47,167 nt of DNA from Chthoniobacter flavus (lineage in GTDB: Bacteria > Verrucomicrobiota > Verrucomicrobiia > Chthoniobacterales > Chthoniobacteraceae), in assembly GCA_945861435.1 (NCBI GenBank), contig CAMAUX010000042.1, positions 1-47,167 of the forward strand, given 5' to 3'. How positions within the stretch are numbered: the stretch's first letter is position 1; the number at the start of each line of letters is the position of its first letter. Of this stretch, positions 1 through 8,785 are shown piece after piece. The notes under the pieces were generated by a model. The model searched no databases. It had not been told where the DNA came from and was given only the letters and a program-made list of their open reading frames with translations. Position numbers and translations under genes: made by a program.

Positions 1-220
1 CCCACGTCCAGCCCACGTCCAGCCCGCGTCCAGCCCACGTCCAGCCCGCGTCCAGCCCGCGTCCAGCCCGCGTCCAGCCCGCGTCCAGCCCACGTCCAGC
101 CCACGTCCAGCCCACGTCCAGCCCACGTCCAGCCCGCGTCCAGCCCGCGTCCAGCCCGCGTCCAGCCCGCGTCCAGCCCGCGTCCAGCCCGCGTCCAGCC
201 CGCGTCCAGCCCACGTTCGA
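1..220. repeat. 11-bp tandem repeat, about 20 units
   Basis: The unit is CCC(A/G)CGTCCAG. Nineteen units run without a length change from the window edge to about position 209, alternating only A or G at the fourth base, and a degenerate twentieth unit ends at 220. The array is cut by the window start, so its full length is unknown. There are no unique spacers between units, so it is not a CRISPR array. Because 11 is not a multiple of 3, it would change frame in every unit if it were coding. Confidence 0.95.
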
Positions 221-571
221 AACCAGCAGTCGAACCAGGCGCATTTTCCCGACCCGTCTCCACCGCTGTCCCCAAACACCTCCGCCTCTGTGCAAGGGAG
301 TCTGCTGCAATTCCCAACCGTCACCACACCTGGCGCATACCTGACACCCACCGGGCCGGCTGCCGTGGGCGGGGCGCAGCCAGCCTCCCCAACGGAAGCC
401 ACTGCACCCCAATCCCCCTAATCCCCCGACAGCACCGCCTTCGCCTCATCCCCATTCGCACCAGTTCACCCCCGGCCTTCCCTCAGTGGGCCGCCCCACT
501 CCGGAGATTCACCGCAACCTCACACCGACTCGAGCCCCCATACAGCACCGCACCCCTCCACAGCCCCGCGC
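221..571. other. Intergenic stretch, no gene seen
   Basis: About 350 bases of C-rich sequence separate the 11-bp repeat from the stop codon of the membrane-protein gene on the minus strand. I see no convincing reading frame, tRNA or strong hairpin with a T-tract here. Confidence 0.5.
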
Positions 572-1381
572 TCATCCACGACTCATCGCCATGAACTCCC
601 GGCGGTAGGGTTCCGCAGCAAAGAAACGCTGCCTCCCGATGATCCCACCCCAGCACGCCGCTCCCGCACCAAGAATGAGCGCCAACACCGCACCGTAGGC
701 CCCCAGAGCACCCCCACGCACCGCCTGCTGCCCAATCTCACGCGCCGCCTGCCCAGCCTGCGCACGCGCCGCGGGATCCGCCGCCACTCCCTGCATCTGG
801 TCAATCGCCGCTTTCGCCTGCCCCTCCAACTGCGCCGCCGCGCCAGGAGCCTGATTCTGAATCCCCTGCACCGCCGCAGGCATCGTCTGCGCCGCAAACT
901 GCGCTAATCCAGAAGCCCCCGCCAACACCCGCCCAACCGCTCCCCCCACCAACATCGCCGTCATCAGAGTCACCGCCGACCACGTCACCAACCCGTGCAG
1001 GAACCCATTCAGGTTGCCCGCCATCCGCCCGGCGACAAATCCCCCGAGGAACAGCGCCACAATACTGCTCGCAGTCCACCACAACGCCGCCCCCATCCCA
1101 ATCGCCGAGCCGGACGGATTATCAGCCGCCACAGGCCCCATACTGCTCAACCCGATCCCCACGCCCAGCAGGCTGAACACCAGAAGCACCGACACCGCCG
1201 TCATCCCCCCGGCGATAATCGCGCCCCATGACACCCGGGCAAAGGGTTTGTCCACCTGCGTACGCAAGGCTTCAGACAATCCCAATCCCCCGAGACGCCC
1301 ACCCCCACCCGCCATGCCTGCGTCCCCCGTCACTCCCATGCCGCCAGCACCCATCGCAATTTCTTCATTCGGATTAATCAT
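572..1381 (-). CDS. Four-helix, glycine/alanine-rich inner-membrane protein (PhnA-like family)
   Basis: The 269-aa product starts with a Gly-rich, low-complexity stretch of about 45 residues. A first membrane segment follows the motif RVSWGAIIAGG, then two more segments at about 95-150. A soluble Ala/Gln-rich loop (about 165-220) comes next, and the last membrane segment is near 225-250. The RVSWGAI-type opening followed by a Gly-rich helix is what I remember from bacterial membrane proteins often labelled PhnA-like. They have no established function. The gene stands alone, with repeats upstream (1505-1573) and downstream (1-220). The function is unknown, and the membrane topology is the only firm call. 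The ATG at 1379-1381 is the first start in the frame. Confidence 0.75.
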   Translation of the reverse strand: MINPNEEIAMGAGGMGVTGDAGMAGGGGRLGGLGLSEALRTQVDKPFARVSWGAIIAGGMTAVSVLLVFSLLGVGIGLSSMGPVAADNPSGSAIGMGAALWWTASSIVALFLGGFVAGRMAGNLNGFLHGLVTWSAVTLMTAMLVGGAVGRVLAGASGLAQFAAQTMPAAVQGIQNQAPGAAAQLEGQAKAAIDQMQGVAADPAARAQAGQAAREIGQQAVRGGALGAYGAVLALILGAGAACWGGIIGRQRFFAAEPYRREFMAMSRG

Positions 1382-1799
1382 AATAAATTACCCCCCATAC
1401 CCTTGAGAATCGAACGCCGGCCCGCCAATGGGCGGGTGAACATGAGGGGCGCCCCCGGTGGCAGGGTGACACACCCCGAGCACCCCAAATGCATAGGCAT
1501 TCGGCACTGGGCACTGGGCACTGGGCACTGGGCGCTGGGCACTGGGCACTGGGCGCTGGGCACTGGGCATTGGCAGAAGCCCCTCTGCGATCAGAGCAGC
1601 CCAGCCCACCCCAACCGCGCCCAAGCCCACCTCATACCAAGCCCCCTCATCTTGTGGCGCGCGCATCGCGCATACACCATATATTGTGCTTGCCTCCAAA
1701 TCCCACCGCATGGAGGCTTCAATCGCGGATCCATTAAGGCAAGACCCTGTTCACGCACATTTTCCCCATCCAGCCAGCCCACTCCATACATCTAGGCCT
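1382..1799. other. Intergenic region between divergent genes
   Basis: This 418-bp region lies between the membrane-protein gene (minus) and smc (plus) and must hold both promoters. It contains the 7-bp repeat described separately. The reading frames crossing it spell only the repeat peptide GHWALGT and are not credible proteins. I do not see a convincing sigma-70 pair. Confidence 0.5.
1505..1573. repeat. 7-bp tandem repeat CACTGGG
   Basis: Nine units of C(A/G)CTGGG run from 1505 to 1567 and a decayed unit ends at 1573. Every frame is open through the array, which explains several spurious reading frames with GHWALGT repeats here. It is a candidate variable-number locus close to the smc promoter region. 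Confidence 0.9.
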
Positions 1800-4700
1800 A
1801 TGTACCTGAAATCGCTCGAACTCTTCGGATTCAAGTCTTTCGCTCCCAAGACCAAGCTCGAATTCCACCGCGGCGTCACCGCCGTCGTCGGCCCCAACGG
1901 CTGCGGAAAATCCAACGTCCTCGACGCCATCCGCTGGGTGCTCGGCGAACAGTCCGCCAAAGCCCTGCGCGGGGGTGAAATGGCCGACGTCATCTTCAAC
2001 GGCACCGACTCCCGCTCCGCCGTCGGCATGGCCGAGGTCTCCATGACCTTCTCAGAGTGCGAGGAACAACTCGGCCTCGACTGGCATGAGGTCACCATCA
2101 CCCGCCGCATCTTCCGCGACGGCGGCTCCGAGTACCTCCTCAACAAAACCCCCTGCCGCCTCAAAGACATCCACCAACTCTTCATGGACACGGGTATCGG
2201 CCGTTCCGCCTACTCCATCATGGAGCAGGGCAAGATCGACATGATCCTCTCCTCCCGCCCCGAGGATCGCCGCGCCATTTTCGAGGAAGCCGCAGGCATC
2301 ACCAAGTACAAGAGCCAGAAGAAGGAAGCCCTCCGCAAACTGGAGGCCACAGACGCCAACCTCGTCCGCCTCGCCGACATCATCAAGGAGGTCAAACGCC
2401 AGATCGGCTCCCTCCAACGCCAGGCCGGCAAGGCCCGCCGTTACCAGACCCTCCTCGCCGACCTCAAGCTGCTCGAAACCCACTCCGCCAAGCGCCAGTT
2501 CGATCACCTCGAGGAACAGCGCTCCACCGCCCAGAGCGAACTGGCCCGCCTCACCGACACGCAGACCGAGTGCGAGTCCGAAATCGAACGCCAAGAGTCC
2601 GAGACCAGCGTCCAACGCGCCGCCCTCGAGGACATGGAGCAGCAGCTCAACTCCGCGCGCCAGACCGTCGGCGACCTCCGCAGCCGCATCTCCAACCACG
2701 AAAGCCGCATCCTCTTCAACACCGAGCGCGCCGAGGAATTCACGGGCCTCGTTGCCCGCTACCAAGAGGACGTCTCTTCCTCCGAAGAAAAGCTGCGCCT
2801 CGCACAGACCCAGCTCCGCGACACCGACTCCGAGCTCGAGCAGATCACAGAGATGCTCGCAGGCCAGCTCCGCATCCTTGAGGAAAAACAAGCCGCCACC
2901 AGCGGGCTCGTCGCCCAGCGCGTCGAAGCCGATCAGGCCATTCACGCCGTCAACGCCGAAACCAGCCGCATCGAGAGCCGCCTCAACACCCTGCGCGGCC
3001 AGGTGTCCATGGCCGCCCAGCAACGCGACGGTGCGGACGCCCGCCTGAGCATCCTCTCCGAGGAACTCCAGCAGCTGGAGTTCGGTTTCGCCCAAGTCAG
3101 CACCCAGCACGAATCCGCCAAGACCGACCTCGAACGCGCACTCGCCTCCCTCGAACAGGCCACCGCACAGGTCGCCGCCTCCGAATCCGCCTCCCGCGAC
3201 CTGCAGGGCCGCCTCACCACCGTCGATCAGGAACTGCGTGGCGTGGACCGCCAGCTCGGCGAGAAGGAATCCCGCCTCGAAGTCCTTCGCCAGCTCAACG
3301 CCGGCGGCGAAGGCTTCTCCGAAGGCACACAGAACATCCTGCGCGGACTCGACAACCCGGATTTCTTCAAACCCGCCATCCTCGGCGCCGTCGCCCAGTT
3401 CATCGAGGTGGCACCCGAATACGTCACGGCCGTTGAAGCCGCCCTCGGCGCCCATCTGCAAAGCATCGTGATGAAGGACAACATGGTGGCCGAATCGGTC
3501 ATCAAGACCCTCAAGGCCCAGAAGCTCGGCAAAGCGTGGCTCGCCCTGCGCGAGTTCGACCGCGTGTTCAAACACGTCGAGAATCAGGAGATGCGCCTGC
3601 CTGAAGGCGCCATCGACTGGCTCATCAACAAGGTCACCCCCGCGCCCGAACTGCGCCGCCTCATCGAGCGCCTCGTCAACCACACCATCCTTGTTCCCGA
3701 TCTCGAGACCGCCCTGCGCCTCTTCCCGCAAGACGGCTCCATGATCGTCACCCTCGATGGCGAGGTGCTCTCACGCGATGGCGTCCTCCACGGCGGCACC
3801 ACCAACGAAGCGCAGAACTCCATCCTCCAACGCAAAAACCAGATCCACACCCTGGAAGCCGAGGTCGACACCATCCGCGCCACCCACACCGCCCTCACCA
3901 CCCGCCGCGCCGAACTGGCTCAAGAACTCGAGTCCACACAGGCAAGCCTCGCTGAAGCACGGCAGGAGAAAGATCACGCATCCCTCCAATCCTCCACCCT
4001 CCGCGGCCAACTCAGCGCGCTCGACCGCGAACTGCGCGAGTCCGAACGCCGCCAACAGAACCTCGAGGGCGAGAAGGCCAGCTCCAGCGCACGCCAACAG
4101 GAAGCCGCCTCCAGACTCGAAACCCTCGAAGCCGAACTCGTCGCCCTCAACGGCCAGCGCGAAGAACAGGAAAGCCGCCGCCGCGAGGCGCAGGGCCAAC
4201 TCGAAACCCTGCGCGCACAGGAATTCGAACTCGCCGGCGAACTCAACGAACTCAAGATCAAGGTGGCCACTGAGCGCCAGCGCCACAGCTCCCTCCACCA
4301 TCAGCGCCAGCCCATGGAGGCGCGCCTCGCGGAACTCGGTGAGATGATCGTCCAGCGCCAGAGGGACATCACCACCTACAGCCAGCGCGCCGAAGGCACA
4401 GTCGCCGAAAACGCCGAGATCGAGTCCAACCTCGAACGCCTCCGCGGCGAGGTCGGCGAGGCCGAGGTCCAGGTCCACTCCCTCGTCGCCGAACGCTCCG
4501 CCATGGCCGCACAGGTCGAGGAATTCAACAACGCCCTGCGCATCCTGCGCCATCAACTCTCCGAAGCCCACAACCAGCGCAGCCGCGTCGAGGTGCGCTC
4601 CAGCCAGGTCGAGATGCGCCTCAACGCTCTCATCGAACACATCCAGAAACGCTACCAACTGGACCTCACAGGCTTCGAACGCGACCTCCACGGCCTCCGC

Positions 4701-5645
4701 GTCGCCGTCCGCGATCACCTCAAACGCGCCCAGCGCGGTGTTTCCTTCGGCGCCGAAACCGGCTCCGAAACCGACGCACAACCCGCCACGGACGCCACGG
4801 CATCCACCGATGCCGCCCCCGAGGAGGAGACCCCCGTCATGGAGGGCTTCGAACTCGACTGGGACCGCATCGAATCCATCGTGCGCGAGATCGACCAGCG
4901 CATCGACTCCATGGGCCCCGTCAACCTCGACGCCATCCAGGAATTCGACGAACTCGAGCAGCGCTACACCTTCCTCGAACAGCAAAACACCGACCTCACC
5001 AACGCCAAGGCCGAGCTCATCGACGTCATCGCCAAGATCAACCAGACCACCCAGACCCTCTTCGCTGAGACGTTTGAAAAAGTCCGCGTCAACTTCGCCG
5101 AGATGTTCGTCGAACTCTTCGGCGGAGGGAAAGCCAACCTCCTCCTCCTCGACGAAGCGGATCCGCTCGAGTGCGGCATCGACATCATCGCCAAACCCCC
5201 GGGCAAACAGCTCCAGTCCATCTCCCTGCTCAGCGGCGGTGAACGCACCATGACCGCCGTCGCCCTCCTCTTCTCCATCTACATGGTCAAGCCCGCACCC
5301 TTCTGCGTGCTCGACGAAATGGACGCCCCGCTCGACGAGAGCAACATCAACCGCTTCATCAAAATCCTCGACCGCTTCGTGGGCCAGAGCCAGTTCGTCA
5401 TCATCAGCCACCACAAGCGCACCATCGCACGCGCAGACGCCCTCTACGGCGTCACCATGGAAGAGCGCGGCGTCTCCAAGCTCGTCGGCGTCAAGTTCTC
5501 CAAGCGCGACGAATCCAAGATCCAGAACGACGTCCTCGGCACCTCCAACCCCTCGCCCGTCCCCAGCGTCGCCGAAAGCTTTGGCAAAAGCGGCGACCTC
5601 CACAGCGAAACCAGCGTGACCGCATCGGGCGACGGCGCAGCCTGA
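1800..5645 (+). CDS. smc: Chromosome segregation/condensation ATPase SMC
   Basis: The 1281-aa protein has the full SMC plan. An N-terminal ATPase half carries Walker A GPNGCGKS at residues 31-38, followed by a long Glu/Gln/Arg-rich coiled coil. The hinge lies near 515-665 and a second coiled coil follows. The C-terminal ATPase half has the signature LLSGGER near 1143 and Walker B FCVLDEMDAP near 1167. SMC dimers load on DNA with ScpA/ScpB and organise the chromosome. The genes for those partners are not in this window. I start it at the ATG at 1800 because MYLKSLELFGFKSF is the universal SMC N-terminus; the 38 upstream in-frame residues look like noise. At about 981-1013 a Thr/Asp/Glu-rich, low-complexity insert interrupts the C-terminal coiled coil near the head. 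Confidence 0.98.
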   Translation: MYLKSLELFGFKSFAPKTKLEFHRGVTAVVGPNGCGKSNVLDAIRWVLGEQSAKALRGGEMADVIFNGTDSRSAVGMAEVSMTFSECEEQLGLDWHEVTITRRIFRDGGSEYLLNKTPCRLKDIHQLFMDTGIGRSAYSIMEQGKIDMILSSRPEDRRAIFEEAAGITKYKSQKKEALRKLEATDANLVRLADIIKEVKRQIGSLQRQAGKARRYQTLLADLKLLETHSAKRQFDHLEEQRSTAQSELARLTDTQTECESEIERQESETSVQRAALEDMEQQLNSARQTVGDLRSRISNHESRILFNTERAEEFTGLVARYQEDVSSSEEKLRLAQTQLRDTDSELEQITEMLAGQLRILEEKQAATSGLVAQRVEADQAIHAVNAETSRIESRLNTLRGQVSMAAQQRDGADARLSILSEELQQLEFGFAQVSTQHESAKTDLERALASLEQATAQVAASESASRDLQGRLTTVDQELRGVDRQLGEKESRLEVLRQLNAGGEGFSEGTQNILRGLDNPDFFKPAILGAVAQFIEVAPEYVTAVEAALGAHLQSIVMKDNMVAESVIKTLKAQKLGKAWLALREFDRVFKHVENQEMRLPEGAIDWLINKVTPAPELRRLIERLVNHTILVPDLETALRLFPQDGSMIVTLDGEVLSRDGVLHGGTTNEAQNSILQRKNQIHTLEAEVDTIRATHTALTTRRAELAQELESTQASLAEARQEKDHASLQSSTLRGQLSALDRELRESERRQQNLEGEKASSSARQQEAASRLETLEAELVALNGQREEQESRRREAQGQLETLRAQEFELAGELNELKIKVATERQRHSSLHHQRQPMEARLAELGEMIVQRQRDITTYSQRAEGTVAENAEIESNLERLRGEVGEAEVQVHSLVAERSAMAAQVEEFNNALRILRHQLSEAHNQRSRVEVRSSQVEMRLNALIEHIQKRYQLDLTGFERDLHGLRVAVRDHLKRAQRGVSFGAETGSETDAQPATDATASTDAAPEEETPVMEGFELDWDRIESIVREIDQRIDSMGPVNLDAIQEFDELEQRYTFLEQQNTDLTNAKAELIDVIAKINQTTQTLFAETFEKVRVNFAEMFVELFGGGKANLLLLDEADPLECGIDIIAKPPGKQLQSISLLSGGERTMTAVALLFSIYMVKPAPFCVLDEMDAPLDESNINRFIKILDRFVGQSQFVIISHHKRTIARADALYGVTMEERGVSKLVGVKFSKRDESKIQNDVLGTSNPSPVPSVAESFGKSGDLHSETSVTASGDGAA

Positions 5646-5754
5646 GAACGTCCTCCAAGAATAATTCTCGATCCCGCTTCGTAATCCCGCCGTATGCATC
5701 CGCCTGCAGAGGCATGCGGAACCCGCGGCAAGAACGGAGCCGGGGCCGGGGCCG

Positions 5755-5826
5755 TGGGTTGGGAGGGACTCGAACCCTCAACCAACGCCTTAAAAGGGCG
5801 CTGCTCTACCATTGAGCTACCAACCC
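5755..5826 (-). tRNA. tRNA-Lys (anticodon UUU)
   Basis: Read on the minus strand, the 72-nt sequence folds as a standard cloverleaf. It has a 7-bp acceptor GGGTTGG/CCAACCC, D-stem GCTC/GAGC, anticodon stem GCGCC/GGCGT with loop CTTTTAA (anticodon TTT), and T-stem GAGGG/CCCTC with loop TTCGAGT. The discriminator base is A. CCA is not encoded and would be added after transcription. The gene is antisense to an open frame that extends the downstream lipoprotein gene, and this argues against that longer start. Confidence 0.95.
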
Positions 5827-5933
5827 ATCGAACCCCGTACGGCGCCTCACACTCCTCCACCCAGCGCCTCGGGAGCGTGCTAGATAGTGAACCCCCACTG
5901 GTGACGCAAGGAAATCTTCGCGCTAGGGTGCCA

Positions 5934-7079
5934 ATGCTCATGCACTCACTCCCCCCCCAGCATGCCAGCGCCCGCCTGCCAAGGGGCGCAACCAACTCCA
6001 TCCACCCTGCTTTCCACCAGAGGTTGCGGCTCGTCGCCCTGACTGCCCTCCTGCTTCTGGGCGCCTGCAATCGGGGCCCCCAATCCGCACACCCGGACAT
6101 CACCTCTCCCCGCCTCGCCCTCGAGGCACTCGGATCCCCCAAACCCCTCTTCCACACAGCAGCCGCCCAACCGTGGCTCCTCAAAGAGCACCCCGCCCTG
6201 CTCAGCGCAGAAAACAAAGACCCGCTCTCCCCTCGCAACCGCGCTTTTCAGCAAGCCCTCCAAAACCCCGGCCTCTTCCGGCAACTCGACCGCGAGGTGC
6301 GCTTCGAAGCCCTCCTGCTCACGGGCGACGTGGGCGAATGCAAACCCCTGCTCGAGCATCTCCAAAAATCGCCCGACTGGCACCTCGCCTACGTCGATCA
6401 CACAAGCTTCATCTTCCAACGCTCAGCCCGCGCCTCATGGAATGCATCCGAGCCCGACAGTCTCGCGTCTCACTTTGAAAAAAAGTCCGACCAAGCCACC
6501 GCCCTCGCCCTCTGCGCCCAGAAACTCCTCGCCTTGAAGATGAACGAGGCGGCCAAGACACGCCTCGAACGCGCCACCGAACTCGATTCCAAATGCGCCG
6601 ACGCATGGAATGGCTTTGCACGCTACCACCTCGCAATCGGCCATTGGGAAAAAGCCCTCACCTGCGTCGAACGCGCTTTGGAAAACGCTCCCGACTCCCT
6701 CGCCGCACTCGCCACCAAGGCCCAGATCCTTTTCACCGCAAGCCGCTTCGCCGATGCCTACGAGTGCTCCAAGAAACTCATCGAGGCCAGACCGGACGAT
6801 TCGTTCCTCCTTTTTTACCACGCCAAAATCGCCCACCAGTCCCACGCATACCAATCGGAGATCGCCGCCCTCGAAAAACTCATCAGCCTTGCAGAGGCCA
6901 ACCAGGCCACCACCTCCGGCTACCGCATTTACCTCGCCCAAGCCTACGCCGCACGCTCCGAAGCCGCCCCGGCCATCGCCCAACTCGAACGCGCCCTCGG
7001 CGACCCGGACCTCTCAGCCGAACAACGCTCCTTCTGCGAAGAGCTCCTAGGTCAGATCAAAAAACGTTCCCGCCGCTGA
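5934..7079 (+). CDS. TPR-repeat lipoprotein
   Basis: This is a 381-aa protein from the ATG at 5934; an ATG at 5940 is also possible. A hydrophobic segment ends in the lipobox LLGAC with the lipidated Cys at about residue 45, so export and membrane anchoring are likely. The C-terminal half has TPR-like helix pairs, for example the stretches around AWNGFARYHLAIGHWEKAL and LATKAQILFTASRFADAYE, which are typical protein-binding scaffolds. The frame is open further upstream but runs across the tRNA-Lys gene, and the N-terminus from 5934 already supplies a signal. The gene converges on the FKBP gene, with a hairpin between them. No specific partner can be named. Confidence 0.8.
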   Translation: MLMHSLPPQHASARLPRGATNSIHPAFHQRLRLVALTALLLLGACNRGPQSAHPDITSPRLALEALGSPKPLFHTAAAQPWLLKEHPALLSAENKDPLSPRNRAFQQALQNPGLFRQLDREVRFEALLLTGDVGECKPLLEHLQKSPDWHLAYVDHTSFIFQRSARASWNASEPDSLASHFEKKSDQATALALCAQKLLALKMNEAAKTRLERATELDSKCADAWNGFARYHLAIGHWEKALTCVERALENAPDSLAALATKAQILFTASRFADAYECSKKLIEARPDDSFLLFYHAKIAHQSHAYQSEIAALEKLISLAEANQATTSGYRIYLAQAYAARSEAAPAIAQLERALGDPDLSAEQRSFCEELLGQIKKRSRR

Positions 7080-7126
7080 TCCTCCGACCTCACCGGGCTG
7101 GACCGGGACACGCCCAGAAAAGCAAA

Positions 7127-7156
7127 CACGGCCGATGACCTCGTCATCGACCGTGT
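7127..7156. terminator. Hairpin between two convergent genes
   Basis: An inverted repeat, ACACGG.CGATGAC paired with GTCATCG.CCGTGT with one mismatch, sits between the stop codons of the TPR lipoprotein (7079, plus) and the FKBP protein (7185, minus). It could end transcription from both sides, although there is no clear T-tract. Confidence 0.5.
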
Positions 7157-7184
7157 CCACAAAGCAAAGCTGACCGCCCCGCCC

Positions 7185-8390
7185 CTACTTCCGGATATCG
7201 AGCAACTCGATATCAAACACCAGCGTCCCACCGGGAGCCCCGCCGCCGGGATTCTCCCCGTAGGCCAGCCCAGCAGGAATCCAGAAGCGCCTCTTCTCCC
7301 CCTTCACCATCAACTGCACGCCTTCCGTCCAGCCCTTGATCACCTGGTTGAGCGGGAAACTGGTCGGCTCCCCGCGGGTCACCGAACTGTCAAAAAGCTT
7401 ACCGTCCGTCGTCCACCCAGAATAATGCACGCTCACCGTGTCGGTGGCCTTCGGATGATCCTTCCCTGTCCCCTCGGAGATCACCTTCGATGCGAGCCCG
7501 GAATCCGTCTTCTGCGCATCGGCCGGCGCTGCGGCCACATCCGCCGGAGCGGCGGGCGGCGGCACCCCTGCCTTGAAGGAAACCAACTCCACCTCCACCA
7601 CAAGTCCACCCGCAGGCGCTCCCGGAGGGGTCTCACCACCAAACGCCAGCTTCGCAGGAATCCACACCACCCGCTTCTCCCCGTTCACCATCGTCTGGAT
7701 CGCTTCCGAAAGCCCGCCAATGCGGAACTTGTCCAGCGGCACCTCCGCCGGCTCACCCTGCTGTGCGGTGCTCTGCAGCAAATCCCCGTCCGCACTCCAA
7801 AGCGCGAGGTTCACACTCACCGTATCAGCCGCCTTGGGCGACGCAGCCCCCGTCCCCTTGGTAATGACCTGCATCGACGCACCAGCACCCGTCTTCTGCG
7901 CATCCGCCGGCGCAGTCAACGCAGGCGCCTTCGGCCCCTTCTTGATCGAGATCAGCTCAATGTCGAACACCAGCATCCCACCCGGACGCCCGCCCCCCGG
8001 ATTCTCACCATAGGCAAGACCCGCAGGAATCCAGAACCGGCGCTTCTCGCCCTCCACCATCAACTGCACTCCCTCCGTCCATCCCTTGATCACACCCTTG
8101 AGCGGGAAACTCGTGGGTTGCCCACGCTTCACCGAACTATCGAAAAGCTTCCCGTCCGTCGTCCATCCCGAGTAGTGCACCGTCACCGTGTCCGCCGCCG
8201 CGGGATGCTCCGTACCGGTCCCCTCGGAGATCAGCTTGGATACGAGACCGGACGCCGTTTTTTCCGCATCCTTGGGAGCGGCCTGAACATCTGCGGGAGC
8301 TTCGAGCATAGTGTCTTTGGAAAAGAGTGGTTGAGGAATGGAAAGGAGCGTCGCTCCAATACAGAACAGCAGGGGGATCCGGTTTTTCAT
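7185..8390 (-). CDS. Secreted peptidyl-prolyl isomerase with three FKBP domains
   Basis: This 401-aa protein has a signal peptide (about residues 1-24), so it acts in the periplasm or at the outer membrane. Three FKBP modules lie at about 48-150, 170-274 and 298-401. They are joined by Pro/Ala-rich linkers with the repeated phrase APADAQKT or a close variant. Modules 1 and 3 are nearly identical and keep the active-site segments VHYSGWTTDGKLFDSS, GWTEGVQLM and IPAGLAYG. Module 2 has diverged: VNLALW replaces VHYSGW, LLQST replaces LFDSS and GLSEAI replaces GWTEGV. It may therefore be structural. FKBPs catalyse proline cis/trans isomerisation and assist folding. I start it at the ATG at 8388-8390, which gives the signal peptide; the frame is open upstream but that part is not protein-like. 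Confidence 0.92.
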   Translation of the reverse strand: MKNRIPLLFCIGATLLSIPQPLFSKDTMLEAPADVQAAPKDAEKTASGLVSKLISEGTGTEHPAAADTVTVHYSGWTTDGKLFDSSVKRGQPTSFPLKGVIKGWTEGVQLMVEGEKRRFWIPAGLAYGENPGGGRPGGMLVFDIELISIKKGPKAPALTAPADAQKTGAGASMQVITKGTGAASPKAADTVSVNLALWSADGDLLQSTAQQGEPAEVPLDKFRIGGLSEAIQTMVNGEKRVVWIPAKLAFGGETPPGAPAGGLVVEVELVSFKAGVPPPAAPADVAAAPADAQKTDSGLASKVISEGTGKDHPKATDTVSVHYSGWTTDGKLFDSSVTRGEPTSFPLNQVIKGWTEGVQLMVKGEKRRFWIPAGLAYGENPGGGAPGGTLVFDIELLDIRK

Positions 8391-8785
8391 GGGTGCGAAG
8401 CGGCGGATCCTTCGCTGCAAGCGACCAAGTGTCAACCGCAGTCCATCCGCCACCGAGGGCCAATCCCAGACACGGATCCGACGAAGATCCGCCATCCGCA
8501 GACACAGAGAGCCGGAAAATCCATCACGCGACTGGCTCCCACCGCCGCATAGCCTCTCATGCCTCCTCTGAACGATGGCTCCCGCATACCCATCGTTGCC
8601 CGATAACCGCCACACGCATCCTCTCACCTCCCCAGCCCCTGTTCGGCCGCGCACCAAAACCGCACCCCGCGCCATCCCACAAGATTTTCCCATTCCCAAT
8701 TTCCCGTTTCCGCTTTTCAATCCAAACCTCACCCGGGATCGCGCTCCCTGCGCACCTTCCCTCCACCCCTCCTCGACAGCCCCCC
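8391..8785. other. Intergenic region between divergent FKBP and PQQ-propeller genes
   Basis: The 395 bp probably contain both promoters. The only structure I see is an inverted repeat, GGCGGATC(C)TTCG at 8402-8414 against CGAAGATCCGCC at 8482-8493, with a one-base bulge and about 67 bases between the arms. No convincing -35/-10 pair or gene is visible. Confidence 0.4.

Noticed and set aside
1-220. Possible CRISPR array
   Set aside because: The units are contiguous 11-bp copies with no spacers, so it is a simple tandem repeat.
1388-1795. Open frames reading GHWALGT and related repeats
   Set aside because: They are translations of the 7-bp repeat at 1505-1573 and have no protein-like sequence outside it.
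2052-3731. Long minus-strand frame of 559 aa inside smc
   Set aside because: It is the antisense shadow of a high-GC gene and is full of Gly/Ala/Leu low-complexity translation.
5694-5933. Upstream extension of the TPR lipoprotein frame
   Set aside because: It runs antisense across the tRNA-Lys gene and lacks a signal sequence in the right place; the start at 5934 gives a lipoprotein signal.
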